Shown here piece after piece: positions 16,051-24,496 of a DNA stretch of 60,958 bases. Under the pieces are notes generated by a model. It was not told where the DNA came from. It searched no databases and saw nothing but the letters and a program-made list of their open reading frames with translations. The stretch is taken from NCBI GenBank assembly GCA_900474095.1, contig UCOA01000119.1, positions 1-60,958 on the forward strand, given 5' to 3'. A program made the position numbers and the translations under genes. Positions within the stretch are counted from its first letter, which is position 1. Every line of letters starts with the position of its first letter. This DNA comes from Hyphomicrobiales bacterium. Lineage in GTDB: Bacteria > Pseudomonadota > Alphaproteobacteria > Rhizobiales > Rhizobiaceae.

Positions 16051-17331
16051 TCAGTGCATCATCGCCAGCGCCGCCGTGAAGAAATCCTCGCCGCCGAAGT
16101 TTCCGGATTTCAGCGCCAGCAGCATGTCGCCCTGCGCATTGCCGACCGTTCGCAGCACCGGCACGCCCGGCGCGATCTCCGGGCCGATCAGGAAGGCGGG
16201 AATGGCGAGCCTGTCGACCGCGGCACCGGAGGTTTCGCCACCGGCAACAACCAGGCGGCGCACGCCTCTTGCCACCAGTTCGGCGGCGATGATCGAGGTT
16301 GCGGTTTCGATCGCGTGGCCGGAGGCGTCGCGTCCGTATTGCGCTTGCAGCCGGGAAACGGTTTCCGGCGACGCGCTCGCGGCGACGGCGACGGGCCCGC
16401 CGGAAATGCGGTCTCCGGCCCAGGAAATCGCCGCGGAAATCTCGTCCGGGCCGGCAAGCAGTTTTTCCGGGTCTAGCCGCAGGACGGGCATCGAGCGTTC
16501 GGCGACTTCGAGCTGCCGCAGCGTCGCTCTGGAGCAACTGCCGGCAACGATCGCCGAAAGCCCGCCGACGGGGCGAATAGCGTCGGCCGTATTTGCGGCT
16601 CCTGAAGGTACCTGGCCGGAGCGGACGAGCGCGCGGGCAAGACCGAGGCCAAGGCCCGATGCGCCGGTGGATACCGCAGTTTCGAGCGCGATCTCGCCAA
16701 GCGTTTCAAGGTCCCGTTCGAAGATCGCATCGGCGATGGCCGCGGTGACGCCGGCCGTGCGCAGGGTATCGAGCCTCGCCTTGACGGCGTTGGGGCCGGC
16801 CGCGACGGCAGCAAGATCGACAAGCCCGATGGCGCCGCGCGATTGTCGGGCGAGAACCCGCACCAGATTGGCGTCATGCATCGGGTTGAGGGGATGATCC
16901 TTGAGCGGACTTTCGTTCAGCGGCTGTCCGCCGACGAAGAGATGGCCGAAATAGACGGTGCGTCCCGTTTCCGGAAAGGCGGGCGTCACCAGCACCAGAC
17001 CGCCTCCGGCAGCAGCGCTCAGAGCCTCCGTCACCGGACCGATATTGCCGGCATCGGTGGAATCGAAAGTCGAGCAGACCTTGTAAAGCACATGGGCCGC
17101 GCCACGCTCGCGCAGCCATCGGTCGGCTTGCGTCGCCGCAGCCACGGCGTCGACGGCCGCAACCGAGCGTATTTTCAGGGAGACGACGACCGCGTCGACA
17201 TCAGGCAACGCCAGGGACGAATCGGGAATGCCGACCGTCTGCACGGTGCGAAGGCCGTTCCTCGTCAGCGTGTTGGCAAGGTCTGACGCGCCGGTGTAAT
17301 CGTCGGCAATCGATCCAAGCAGAATGGTCAT
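16051..17331 (-). CDS. otnK: 3-oxo-tetronate kinase OtnK
   Basis: The 426-residue protein belongs to the four-carbon acid-sugar kinase family (DUF1537). Segments visible are LGSIADDYTGASDLANTL at the N-terminus, VLYKVCSTFDSTDAGNIGPV, and GGETSGAAVDRLAIPAFLIG with the nucleotide-binding C-domain. It phosphorylates 3-oxo-tetronate at C4 with ATP in the catabolism of L-threonate and D-erythronate. Its start is three bases behind the otnI stop codon, so the two are translated together. otnI, ltnD and an MFS importer precede it in one operon. Confidence 0.93.
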   Translation of the reverse strand: MTILLGSIADDYTGASDLANTLTRNGLRTVQTVGIPDSSLALPDVDAVVVSLKIRSVAAVDAVAAATQADRWLRERGAAHVLYKVCSTFDSTDAGNIGPVTEALSAAAGGGLVLVTPAFPETGRTVYFGHLFVGGQPLNESPLKDHPLNPMHDANLVRVLARQSRGAIGLVDLAAVAAGPNAVKARLDTLRTAGVTAAIADAIFERDLETLGEIALETAVSTGASGLGLGLARALVRSGQVPSGAANTADAIRPVGGLSAIVAGSCSRATLRQLEVAERSMPVLRLDPEKLLAGPDEISAAISWAGDRISGGPVAVAASASPETVSRLQAQYGRDASGHAIETATSIIAAELVARGVRRLVVAGGETSGAAVDRLAIPAFLIGPEIAPGVPVLRTVGNAQGDMLLALKSGNFGGEDFFTAALAMMH

Positions 17332-17334
17332 CAG

Positions 17335-18111
17335 CTAGCTCCGTGCAAAAGGTCTGAACCAATCGAGGCCGTCCAGCGTGTGGCCCCGGGGGATGTATTC
17401 GCAGCCGACAAGGCCGCCGTAACCGAGCCTGTCGATTTCCTCAAACAGATAGGGATAGTTCAACTCCTCCCCATCCGGCTCGTTGCGTGACGGCACACTG
17501 GCAATCTGGATGTGGCCGATGATCGGCAGGAGGCGGCGCAAGGCCATGACGACGTCGCCATGAAGGATCTGACGATGATAGATGTCGAACTGAAGCTTCA
17601 GGTTGGGCAGGCCGAGTTCCGCGATCAACCGCTCGGCCGCGCCGAAGTCATTGAGGAAATAACCCGGCATGTTTCGCCCGTTGATCGGCTCAAGCAGGAG
17701 ATCGATACCCTTTTCCGCAAGCCGTCCAGCCGTATAGGCGACAGAGCGCCGGTACGATGAGACGGCGTCCTCGTCATGGGGATCGGCAAGACCTGCCATC
17801 AGATGCAACCGCTTCACGCCCGTCGCTGCCGCATAGTCCAGCGCGCGCTCGACATCGACTTTCAGCGCATCGAACCGTCCGGGCAGCGCCGCGATGCCAC
17901 GCTCGCCAGCTGCCCAGTCACCCGGCGGCAGGTTGAACAGCGCTTGCTGCAGATTGTTGCGGGCAAGCCGCTCGGCGATTGCCTCCGGTGCGGCTTCGTA
18001 GGGAAAGAGATACTCGACGGCGGCAAAGCCGGCGTCGGCCGCGGCGTCGAAGCGATCGAGAAACGCCCATTCGTTGAACATCATCGTCAGGTTGGCGGCG
18101 AAAACCGGCAT
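17335..18111 (-). CDS. otnI: 2-oxo-tetronate isomerase OtnI
   Basis: The 258-residue TIM-barrel protein is of the hydroxypyruvate-isomerase family, starting MPVFAANLTMMFNEWAFLDR and carrying LLLEPINGRNMPGYFLNDF and VGCEYIPRG, which hold acidic metal ligands. In this context it converts 2-oxo-tetronate to 3-oxo-tetronate. AAGGA lies before the ATG at 18111. The ltnD stop codon is 11 bases upstream and otnK follows directly. Confidence 0.92.
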   Translation of the reverse strand: MPVFAANLTMMFNEWAFLDRFDAAADAGFAAVEYLFPYEAAPEAIAERLARNNLQQALFNLPPGDWAAGERGIAALPGRFDALKVDVERALDYAAATGVKRLHLMAGLADPHDEDAVSSYRRSVAYTAGRLAEKGIDLLLEPINGRNMPGYFLNDFGAAERLIAELGLPNLKLQFDIYHRQILHGDVVMALRRLLPIIGHIQIASVPSRNEPDGEELNYPYLFEEIDRLGYGGLVGCEYIPRGHTLDGLDWFRPFARS

Positions 18112-18122
18112 GGTGGCGTCCT

Positions 18123-19067
18123 TTAAAGGCTTTGCGGCTCTTCGGCCGCACCGGGCAATGCTGCGCCCGAGAGCTGGGCGTAGAGGCGCGCGAGCGAGGA
18201 ATCGTCGTCACGGCCCATGCCGGCACCCGAGGCGGCGAGATACATCTGCAGGGCCGCGGCCGCCAGTGGCACCGGATAGCGCTCGGAGCGGGCCATGTCC
18301 TGGACAATGCCAAGGTCCTTGACGAAAATCTCGATGCTGCTGAGCGGAGTATAGTCTCCGGCCAGTACATGCGGCACGCGGTTTTCGAACATCCACGAAT
18401 TGCCGGCCGAGGCGGTGATCACCTCATAGACCTTGTCGAGATCGAGGCCCTGCTTGGCGGCGAAGGTTATGGCCTCGCAGGCGGCCGCGATATGCACCCC
18501 GGCGAGAAGCTGGTTGATCATCTTGAAGGCAGCACCGGTACCGGCCGCGTCGCCGAGCTCGTAGACCTTGCCGGCCATGGCATCGAGACCCGGGCGGGCC
18601 GTGTCGAACGCCTGTCTGGAGCCGGATGCCATGATCGTCAGTGCGCCGCTCGCCGCCTTGGCCGCGCCGCCCGAAATCGGCGCATCGAGATAATAGAGGC
18701 CGAGAGCCTCCACCCGTTGCGCCAGATCGCGCGCGACGGCGGGATCCATGGTTGCCGAGGAGATGAAGACGGCACCGGGCTTCATCGTGCCGGCGACACC
18801 GTCGGGACCGAACAGCACCGCCTCGGTCTGCGCGCCGTTGACGACCACGGAGACGACAATGTCGGCGTCCCTTGCCGCACCGGCGGGTGTCGCTGCGCCA
18901 CGACCACCGTCGGCGACGAAGCGGTCCACCGCCGCGGGCGTGATGTCATAGCCGACGACGTCGAGACCTGCGCGCTTCATCGACCGGGCCATTCCGAGCC
19001 CCATGGAGCCAAGACCGATGACGGCCGCGACAACGATTGGGGCCGAGTTTTCGGCAAGCAGTGTCAT
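18123..19067 (-). CDS. ltnD: L-threonate dehydrogenase LtnD
   Basis: The 314-residue beta-hydroxyacid dehydrogenase has the NAD site GLGSMG at residues 18-23, the substrate-binding DAPISGGAAKAASGAL segment and the catalytic Lys in GAAFKMINQLLAG. Family relatives next to otnI and otnK oxidise L-threonate to 2-oxo-tetronate, which is the likely reaction here. GGAGGACATC lies upstream of the ATG. It stands between an MFS importer and otnI in one operon. Confidence 0.9.
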   Translation of the reverse strand: MTLLAENSAPIVVAAVIGLGSMGLGMARSMKRAGLDVVGYDITPAAVDRFVADGGRGAATPAGAARDADIVVSVVVNGAQTEAVLFGPDGVAGTMKPGAVFISSATMDPAVARDLAQRVEALGLYYLDAPISGGAAKAASGALTIMASGSRQAFDTARPGLDAMAGKVYELGDAAGTGAAFKMINQLLAGVHIAAACEAITFAAKQGLDLDKVYEVITASAGNSWMFENRVPHVLAGDYTPLSSIEIFVKDLGIVQDMARSERYPVPLAAAALQMYLAASGAGMGRDDDSSLARLYAQLSGAALPGAAEEPQSL

Positions 19068-19103
19068 GATGATGTCCTCCAGTCTTGTGGGGAAAGAGCT
19101 GCA

Positions 19104-19129
19104 CCCCTCCGGGTTCCGTCCCGGAGGGG
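19104..19129 (-). terminator. Hairpin between the MFS gene and ltnD
   Basis: CCCCTCCGGG-TTCCGT-CCCGGAGGGG is a perfect 10-bp stem eight bases behind the MFS stop codon on the minus strand. There is no T tract on that strand, so it may stabilise the transporter mRNA or lower read-through into ltnD rather than end the operon. Confidence 0.5.
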
Positions 19130-19136
19130 CTGTGGG

Positions 19137-20453
19137 TTAGCGATTGACTGTTTTCGCTGGAACCGTCAACACGGCCAGCGAACCAATGACCAGCGCTGCC
19201 GCCAGGAGATACATGCCGGCGCTGTTGGTGCCGGTGAGGTCTTTCAGATAGCCTACCAGGAACGGCCCGAGGAAGCCTGCAAGATTGCCGACCGAATTGA
19301 TCCAGGCAATGCCGGCCGCAGCCCCAGTACCCGCAAGAAAAGCCGTCGGAAGCGACCAGAAGAGCGGCGCGCAACTGATGGCGCCTGCAGCGGCCAGCGA
19401 GAGGCAGACGATCGAGACCGTCGTGCTCGTTGCCATGGTCGCCGCGACAAAACCGCCGGCGGCGATGAGCGCGGGGACGACAAGGTGCCACCGCCGTTCG
19501 CGCAGCCGGTCGGCGGAGCGTCCGAGCGCCAGCATGGCGACGAAGGTGCAGATATAGGGGATCGCGGAAATCAGGCCGATATTGAGGTTGCCGGCGACGC
19601 CCGAGGCCTTCACGATCGACGGCATCCAGAAATTCAGGCCGTATTGGCCAAGCACGAAGCAGAAATAGATCAAGCACATTAGCCAGACGCGGCGATCCGT
19701 CAGGGTTCCGGCAATGCTGTGGGGACTCGAGACCTTGGCCCGGTTCTCCGCGTCGATATTGGCCGTCAGCACGCGCTTTTCCTCATCGCTCAGCCACTTC
19801 GCACCGCGGATCGTGTCGTCGAGGTAGAAGAACGTGGCGACGCCGAACAGGATGGCCGGAATTGCCTCGATCAGGAACATCCATTGCCAGCCGGAAAGAC
19901 CGTGCGTGCCGTGGAAGCTGTCCATCAGGAGGCCCGAAAGCGGATTGCCGAAAATGGCGGATATCGGGATCGCCGACATGAAGGTGGTGATGATCCTGGC
20001 GCGGCGATTGGCCGGATACCAGGCGGTCAGATAGAGTATGATGCCCGGGAAAAATCCGGCTTCGGCAACGCCCAGCAGGAAACGCAGAACATAGAAGACG
20101 GTTTCAGACGAGGTGAACATGAACCCGGCGGAAATGATGCCCCAGGTGATCATGATACGGGCGATCCACACCCGCGCGCCCACCTTGTTCATGATGACGT
20201 TGCTCGGCACCTCAAACAGAAAATAACCGATGAAGAAAATGCCTGCGCCGATGCCATAGGCCGCTTCCGAGAGGCCGAGTTCGCTCGACATCTGCAGCTT
20301 GGCGAAGCCGACATTGACACGGTCGAGATAGGCTACCACGTAGCACAGCATCAAAAATGGCACGATCCGCCAAAATACCTTGCCATAGGCACGGTCTTCC
20401 AGCGCCTGTGCGGCGTACACGCCATCGACTGGCGCCTGCGTTTGCAGCGTCAT
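19137..20453 (-). CDS. MFS transporter of the anion:cation symporter type (tetronate importer)
   Basis: The 438-residue protein has twelve hydrophobic helices and the family segments AYLDRVNVGFAKLQM and LLGVAEAGFFPGIILYLTAWYP, typical of the sugar-acid symporters (GudP/phthalate-permease-like). As first gene of the ltnD-otnI-otnK operon it probably imports L-threonate or a related acid. The ATG at 20453 has GGAGGAGAA upstream; an in-frame extension to 20567 runs through the operator region and is rejected. Three LacI-type operators lie upstream. Confidence 0.88.
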   Translation of the reverse strand: MTLQTQAPVDGVYAAQALEDRAYGKVFWRIVPFLMLCYVVAYLDRVNVGFAKLQMSSELGLSEAAYGIGAGIFFIGYFLFEVPSNVIMNKVGARVWIARIMITWGIISAGFMFTSSETVFYVLRFLLGVAEAGFFPGIILYLTAWYPANRRARIITTFMSAIPISAIFGNPLSGLLMDSFHGTHGLSGWQWMFLIEAIPAILFGVATFFYLDDTIRGAKWLSDEEKRVLTANIDAENRAKVSSPHSIAGTLTDRRVWLMCLIYFCFVLGQYGLNFWMPSIVKASGVAGNLNIGLISAIPYICTFVAMLALGRSADRLRERRWHLVVPALIAAGGFVAATMATSTTVSIVCLSLAAAGAISCAPLFWSLPTAFLAGTGAAAGIAWINSVGNLAGFLGPFLVGYLKDLTGTNSAGMYLLAAALVIGSLAVLTVPAKTVNR

Positions 20454-20520
20454 GATTTTCTCCTCCAATTGTTGCCGCGGTCTCCTGTCGGTCCTCCCGC
20501 GGTCCACGCCAAGCGATGCT

Positions 20521-20590
20521 TTGGCAGCGCTGCCATTTTCATTAATCCATTTTGGCAGCGCTGCCAACAGTAAATTGGTAGCGCTGCCAA
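20521..20590. promoter_or_regulatory. Three LacI-type operators between the tetronate operon and its regulator
   Basis: Three near-identical palindromes occur: TTGGCAGCGCTGCCAT (20521-20536), TTGGCAGCGCTGCCAA (20552-20567) and TTGGTAGCGCTGCCAA (20575-20590). Each has the central CG and the even symmetry of LacI/GalR-family sites. Their start-to-start distances are 31 and 23 bases. They lie between the MFS gene and the divergent lacI-like gene, so they probably control both. Confidence 0.85.
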
Positions 20591-20696
20591 AAAAACCTTG
20601 CTTCTTGGCTCGAGCGGTGAAAAATGGTCATGGCGCTGTCTTCGAGTGGTCATGCCGCCACTGAGGCAGCGTCCAGAGCCGGGTTCAAAAGTGACG

Positions 20697-21695
20697 ATGG
20701 AATTCAAACATCAGGCGACGGTAACGCTTGCCGAGGTCGCTGAAGCGGCCGGCGTGGGCGAGAGCACCGTGTCGCGCGTGCTGCGCAACCACGGTTCATT
20801 CTCCGGCAGGACGCGCGACCGGGTGATGGCTGCCGTCGAGCGGCTCGGCTATGTGCCGAACCGGATCGCAGGAACCCTCGCCTCCACCGGTTCGCGTCTC
20901 GTCGCCTTCGTCATTCCCTCGCTGTCCAACATCGTCTTTCCCGATCTGCTGCGCGGCGCCAGCGCCATTCTGGAGGAAAACCGGTACCAGGCTGTTTTCT
21001 CCGTCACCGACTATGATCCGCAGAAGGAGGAAGCGCTCGCCGCCGCGATGCTCGCCTGGCGGCCGGCGGCCGTCATGCTGGCGGGATACGAGCACACCGG
21101 AGGCACCGTGAAGATGCTGCGCGCAAGCGGTTGCCGAATCGTTGAAATGCTCGACGTCGACGGTGATGCGCTCGATCTGGCGGTCGGTTTCTCCAACCGT
21201 GCGGCCGGCCGCGAAAGTGCCGCCTTCCTGCTCAAGCGGGGCTATCGTCGGATTGGCTATGTCGGCCACGACTTGAACCGCGATACCCGCGCCGGCAAGC
21301 GGTTTTCGAGCTTTTGCGAAACGCTCGGCGCACATGATGCCCCGCTCGCCGACCGGGAAATTCTCGCCGGGGCATCATCCGTGGAGAACGGCAGGCTGGG
21401 GCTGGAGCGGTTGCTCGCCCGAACCCCCGACCTCGATGCGGTCTATTTCTCGAACGACGACATGGCGCTTGGCGGTTATTTTCACTGTCTGGCGCGGGGG
21501 ATTTCGATCCCCTCCGAGCTTGCCATATTCGGCTATAACGGCCTCGATATCGGCCGCGTGACGCCGCAACCGCTTTCGACCATCCGCACGCCGCGCGTGG
21601 CGACCGGTCAGGTGGCGGCACAGCTTGTCGTCACCAATGCGCCACCCCAGGTCGTCGATCTCGGTTTCGAACTGATCGAAGGGGCAACCGCCTGA
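20697..21695 (+). CDS. LacI family transcriptional regulator of the tetronate genes
   Basis: The 332-residue protein has a LacI-type helix-turn-helix (TLAEVAEAAGVGESTVSRVLRNHG, residues 9-32), the hinge helix PNRIAGTLAS, and a periplasmic-binding-protein-like sensor domain (VAFVIPSLSNIVFPDLLRG onward). The ATG at 20697 gives the standard N-terminus; GTG 20691 is also possible and no strong ribosome site is seen. It is divergent from the MFS-ltnD-otnI-otnK operon and upstream of otnC, with three operators in the gap. A tetronate or an Otn intermediate is the likely inducer. Confidence 0.88.
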   Translation: MEFKHQATVTLAEVAEAAGVGESTVSRVLRNHGSFSGRTRDRVMAAVERLGYVPNRIAGTLASTGSRLVAFVIPSLSNIVFPDLLRGASAILEENRYQAVFSVTDYDPQKEEALAAAMLAWRPAAVMLAGYEHTGGTVKMLRASGCRIVEMLDVDGDALDLAVGFSNRAAGRESAAFLLKRGYRRIGYVGHDLNRDTRAGKRFSSFCETLGAHDAPLADREILAGASSVENGRLGLERLLARTPDLDAVYFSNDDMALGGYFHCLARGISIPSELAIFGYNGLDIGRVTPQPLSTIRTPRVATGQVAAQLVVTNAPPQVVDLGFELIEGATA

Positions 21696-21802
21696 TGCAT
21701 GTCGCCCAAAAGTGTGCAGCGGTTTTGGGGGAACGACATGTATGAAAACAAAGAGATAAAGCGCATCGCATGAATCTGTTTTTGCGCGATGCGCTTTAGT
21801 AC
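21690..21802. repeat. Composite palindromic intergenic repeat (family A)
   Basis: ATGCATGTCGCCCAAAAGTG and GGTTTTGGGGGAACGACATG form an imperfect first palindrome. AAAGCGCATCGCATGAATC and GCGCGATGCGCTTTAG form the second. This two-palindrome form is familiar from intergenic spaces of Rhizobium and relatives. It separates the lacI-like gene from otnC and ends 14 bases before the otnC start codon. Confidence 0.65.
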
Positions 21803-21815
21803 TGGAGGAATTGTC

Positions 21816-22484
21816 ATGTCCGACGCGCGCCTGCGTGAGGAAATCTGCCGCTACGGCCGCTCGCTGTTCGAACGTGGGCTGACGCCCGGTTCGTCGGGTA
21901 ATATATCGCTGCGGCTGGAGGACGGCGGCTGGCTGGTGACGCCGACCAACGCCTCGCTCGGTTTTCTCGACCCGGCCCGGATCTCACGGCTGGATGCTGA
22001 AGGCCGGCTCCTGTCCGGTGACAAGCCGACAAAGGAAATTCCGCTTCACACCGCGCTCTACGACACGCGCGGCAGCGCCCGCGCCATCGTCCATCTTCAC
22101 TCCACCCACGCCGTGGCGCTGACCATGCTGCCCGAAATCGATCCGCGCGCCGCCCTGCCGCCGATGACGCCCTATTATCTCATGCGTGCCGGCGAGACCG
22201 CGCTGGTCCCTTATTACCGGCCCGGCGATCCGGCAGTCGCCGACGCCATCCGCGGGCTGGCGGGAAAATATTCGTCGGTGCTTCTGGCCAATCACGGACC
22301 GGTTGTCGCCGGCGACAGCCTGGAGGCGGCGGTTTTCGCGACCGAGGAGTTGGAGGAGACCGCGAAGCTCTACCTGCTGCTGCGCAATCTTAACCCCCGT
22401 TATCTCAGCCCGGCGCAGGTGGCCGATCTCACCAAGACCTTCGGTCTCGACCTGCCGTCGCATCACGACCCCGACCACGATTGA
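21816..22484 (+). CDS. otnC: 3-oxo-tetronate 4-phosphate decarboxylase OtnC
   Basis: The 222-residue class II aldolase-family protein has the metal-binding His93 and His95 in IVHLHSTHAV and His160 in LLANHGPVVAG, with the acidic Glu74 in PTKEIPLH. It decarboxylates 3-oxo-tetronate 4-phosphate to dihydroxyacetone phosphate, the last pathway step. TGGAGGAATTGTC precedes the ATG at 21816. It follows the regulator gene in the same direction, separated by a repeat element, and faces the end of the ABC operon. Confidence 0.92.
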   Translation: MSDARLREEICRYGRSLFERGLTPGSSGNISLRLEDGGWLVTPTNASLGFLDPARISRLDAEGRLLSGDKPTKEIPLHTALYDTRGSARAIVHLHSTHAVALTMLPEIDPRAALPPMTPYYLMRAGETALVPYYRPGDPAVADAIRGLAGKYSSVLLANHGPVVAGDSLEAAVFATEELEETAKLYLLLRNLNPRYLSPAQVADLTKTFGLDLPSHHDPDHD

Positions 22485-22497
22485 ACGCGCTACTGGA

Positions 22498-22546
22498 CAG
22501 TTACAGGTCCTTGTGCGTCATATTTGACGCGCGGCGCTGTATAGCC
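22498..22546. repeat. Half copy of intergenic repeat family B
   Basis: ACAGGTCCTTGTGCGTCATA followed by TTTGACGCGCGGCGCTGTAT matches only the first palindrome of the family B element (compare 47968-48012). The second, AT-rich palindrome is missing. It lies between convergent otnC and the ABC permease gene. Confidence 0.65.
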
Positions 22547-22558
22547 TGAAACGGGCAC

Positions 22559-23458
22559 TCATTCCTTCACCGCCCCGGTCATGGACGACACGTAATAGTC
22601 GACGAAGAAGGAATACAGGATCACCACCGGCAGCGAGCCGAACAGCGCGCCCGCCATCAGCGCTCCCCATTCGAACACGTCGCCGCGCACCAGTTCCGTC
22701 AGCACGCCGACGGGCACGGTCTTGTTTTCCGAAGACTGGATGAAGGTCAGCGCATAGATGAACTCGTTCCAGGACAGCGTGAAGGCAAAGATGCCGGCCG
22801 ATATCAGTCCCGGGACGGCAAGCGGCAGGATGATCTTGATCAGGATCTGCCAGCGCGTTGCACCGTCCACCAGCGCGCTCTCCTCGAGCTCGAACGGGAT
22901 CGACCGGAAATAGCCCATCAGCAGCCAGGTGCAGAAGGGGATGAGGAAGGTCGGATAGGTGAAGATCAGCGCCAGCCTGGAATCATAGATGCCGAACTTG
23001 AAGACGATGAAGGCTAATGGAATGAACAGGATCGAAGGCGGCACGAGATAGGCGAGAAAGATCATCAGGCCCACCGGCCGCGAGCCCGAAAACCGTACTC
23101 GCTCGATCGCGTAGGCCGCAAACACGGATGCCGCCAGCGAAAGGAATGTCGCGCAGGTCGCCACCAGCATCGTGTTCCACAGCCAGCCCGGATAGGAAGT
23201 CTCGAACAGCAGGTACTTGATATGATCGAGCGTCGGTCCGACCACCCAGAAAGGGCTGTAATTGTTGTAGTCGGTCAGCTGCGAATTCGGCTTCACCGCG
23301 GTGATCGCCATCCAGTAGAATGGAAAGAGCAGCACGAAGACAAACACCGCCATCGGCAGATAAACCATCACGATCCTGCGCGGCAGGCGGTTGAGATAGG
23401 TCATGCCCTGTACGTCGTCGGTCAGAACGGCATCTTCGGATTTCATGGTCATCGTCAT
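22559..23458 (-). CDS. ABC sugar-type transporter permease (second, MalG-like)
   Basis: The 299-residue protein has six hydrophobic helices and the inner-membrane-component loop EESALVDGATRWQILIKIILP that contacts the ATPase. It belongs to the carbohydrate-uptake (CUT1) group. The ATG at 23458 follows GGGAGAGA. It is the last gene of the operon denD-SDR-ATPase-binding protein-permease-permease. The substrate is inferred to be a tetronate or related sugar acid from the company of DenD. Confidence 0.9.
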   Translation of the reverse strand: MTMTMKSEDAVLTDDVQGMTYLNRLPRRIVMVYLPMAVFVFVLLFPFYWMAITAVKPNSQLTDYNNYSPFWVVGPTLDHIKYLLFETSYPGWLWNTMLVATCATFLSLAASVFAAYAIERVRFSGSRPVGLMIFLAYLVPPSILFIPLAFIVFKFGIYDSRLALIFTYPTFLIPFCTWLLMGYFRSIPFELEESALVDGATRWQILIKIILPLAVPGLISAGIFAFTLSWNEFIYALTFIQSSENKTVPVGVLTELVRGDVFEWGALMAGALFGSLPVVILYSFFVDYYVSSMTGAVKE

Positions 23459-23468
23459 TCTCTCCCAA

Positions 23469-24401
23469 TCAATCCTGGCCGCCCTGCTGCCATTTACGGC
23501 GTTGCAGACCGAAGAAGCTGAACATGATCGCGGCAAGCAGGAAGGGGATCATCGCCACGGCGATCGCCGCCCCCTCGCCCAGCTGGCCGCCGGGAATGCC
23601 GCGTTGGAACGAGAGCGTCGCCATCAGATGCGTCGCATTGACCGGCCCGCCCTTGGTGAGCACATAAATGAGCTGGAAGTCGGTGAAGGTGAACAGCACC
23701 GAGAAGGTCATGACGACGGCAATGATCGGCGTCAGCATCGGCAGCGTCACATAGCGGAAGCGTTGCCAACTCGTCGCACCGTCCAGCGACGCCGCCTCCT
23801 GCAGCGACGCCGGAATGGTCTGGAGACCAGCCAGCAACGAAATGGCGACGAAGGGAATGCCGCGCCAGACATTGGCGGCGATGACCGAGGCGCGGGCATT
23901 GGTCGGATCGCCGAGGAAGTTGATCGGGCTGTCGATCACGCCGAGCTGCATCAGCGACCAGGAGATGATCGAGAACTGTGCATCGTAGATCCACCAGAAG
24001 GCAAGTGCCGAAAGCACGGTCGGAACCACCCAGGGCAAGAGCACGATCGCCCGGAAGAACGACTTGAACGGCAGGTTTTCATTCAACAGCAACGCCAGCC
24101 AGAGCCCGAAGACGAATTTCAGGATCGACGCCACGACCGTGTAGAGAAGCGTGTTGAAGACCGAGAGCCAGAAGACCGAGTCCTCGGCAAGGAACACGTA
24201 GTTCTCGAGCCCGATGAACACCCCGTCGCGGCCGATGCGCGTGTCGGTGAAACCGAGCCAGACGCCGAGACCGAGCGGATAGGTCAGGAAGCAGACAAGG
24301 AAGACGGCGGCCGGAAGCATGAAGAGGAAACCGATCATGTTCCTGTTCTGCATGAGCGAGGCCATCGCGGATGGCGGCTTCCTGGATGACGCTGTGGACA
24401 T
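23469..24401 (-). CDS. ABC sugar-type transporter permease (first, MalF-like)
   Basis: The 310-residue protein has six membrane helices and the conserved LQEAASLDGATSWQRFRYVTLP loop region typical of CUT1 permeases. The ATG at 24401 is used; a second ATG at 24408 is out of frame with it. The GGGAG on the minus strand at about 24416 lies upstream of both. The second permease starts ten bases after its stop codon, which indicates tight coupling. Confidence 0.9.
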   Translation of the reverse strand: MSTASSRKPPSAMASLMQNRNMIGFLFMLPAAVFLVCFLTYPLGLGVWLGFTDTRIGRDGVFIGLENYVFLAEDSVFWLSVFNTLLYTVVASILKFVFGLWLALLLNENLPFKSFFRAIVLLPWVVPTVLSALAFWWIYDAQFSIISWSLMQLGVIDSPINFLGDPTNARASVIAANVWRGIPFVAISLLAGLQTIPASLQEAASLDGATSWQRFRYVTLPMLTPIIAVVMTFSVLFTFTDFQLIYVLTKGGPVNATHLMATLSFQRGIPGGQLGEGAAIAVAMIPFLLAAIMFSFFGLQRRKWQQGGQD

Positions 24402-24496
24402 CGGACATCTCCCGTATAGCGAATTGGGGAACGAGTATCGGCGGCGCATTTCCGCCGATACCCTGTCTCAGCGGCCCATGTGGACCGCCCTGGGAT

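Noticed and set aside
18132..19682. A 516-codon plus-strand frame over ltnD and the MFS gene
   Set aside because: It runs antisense to two recognised genes and has no family features.
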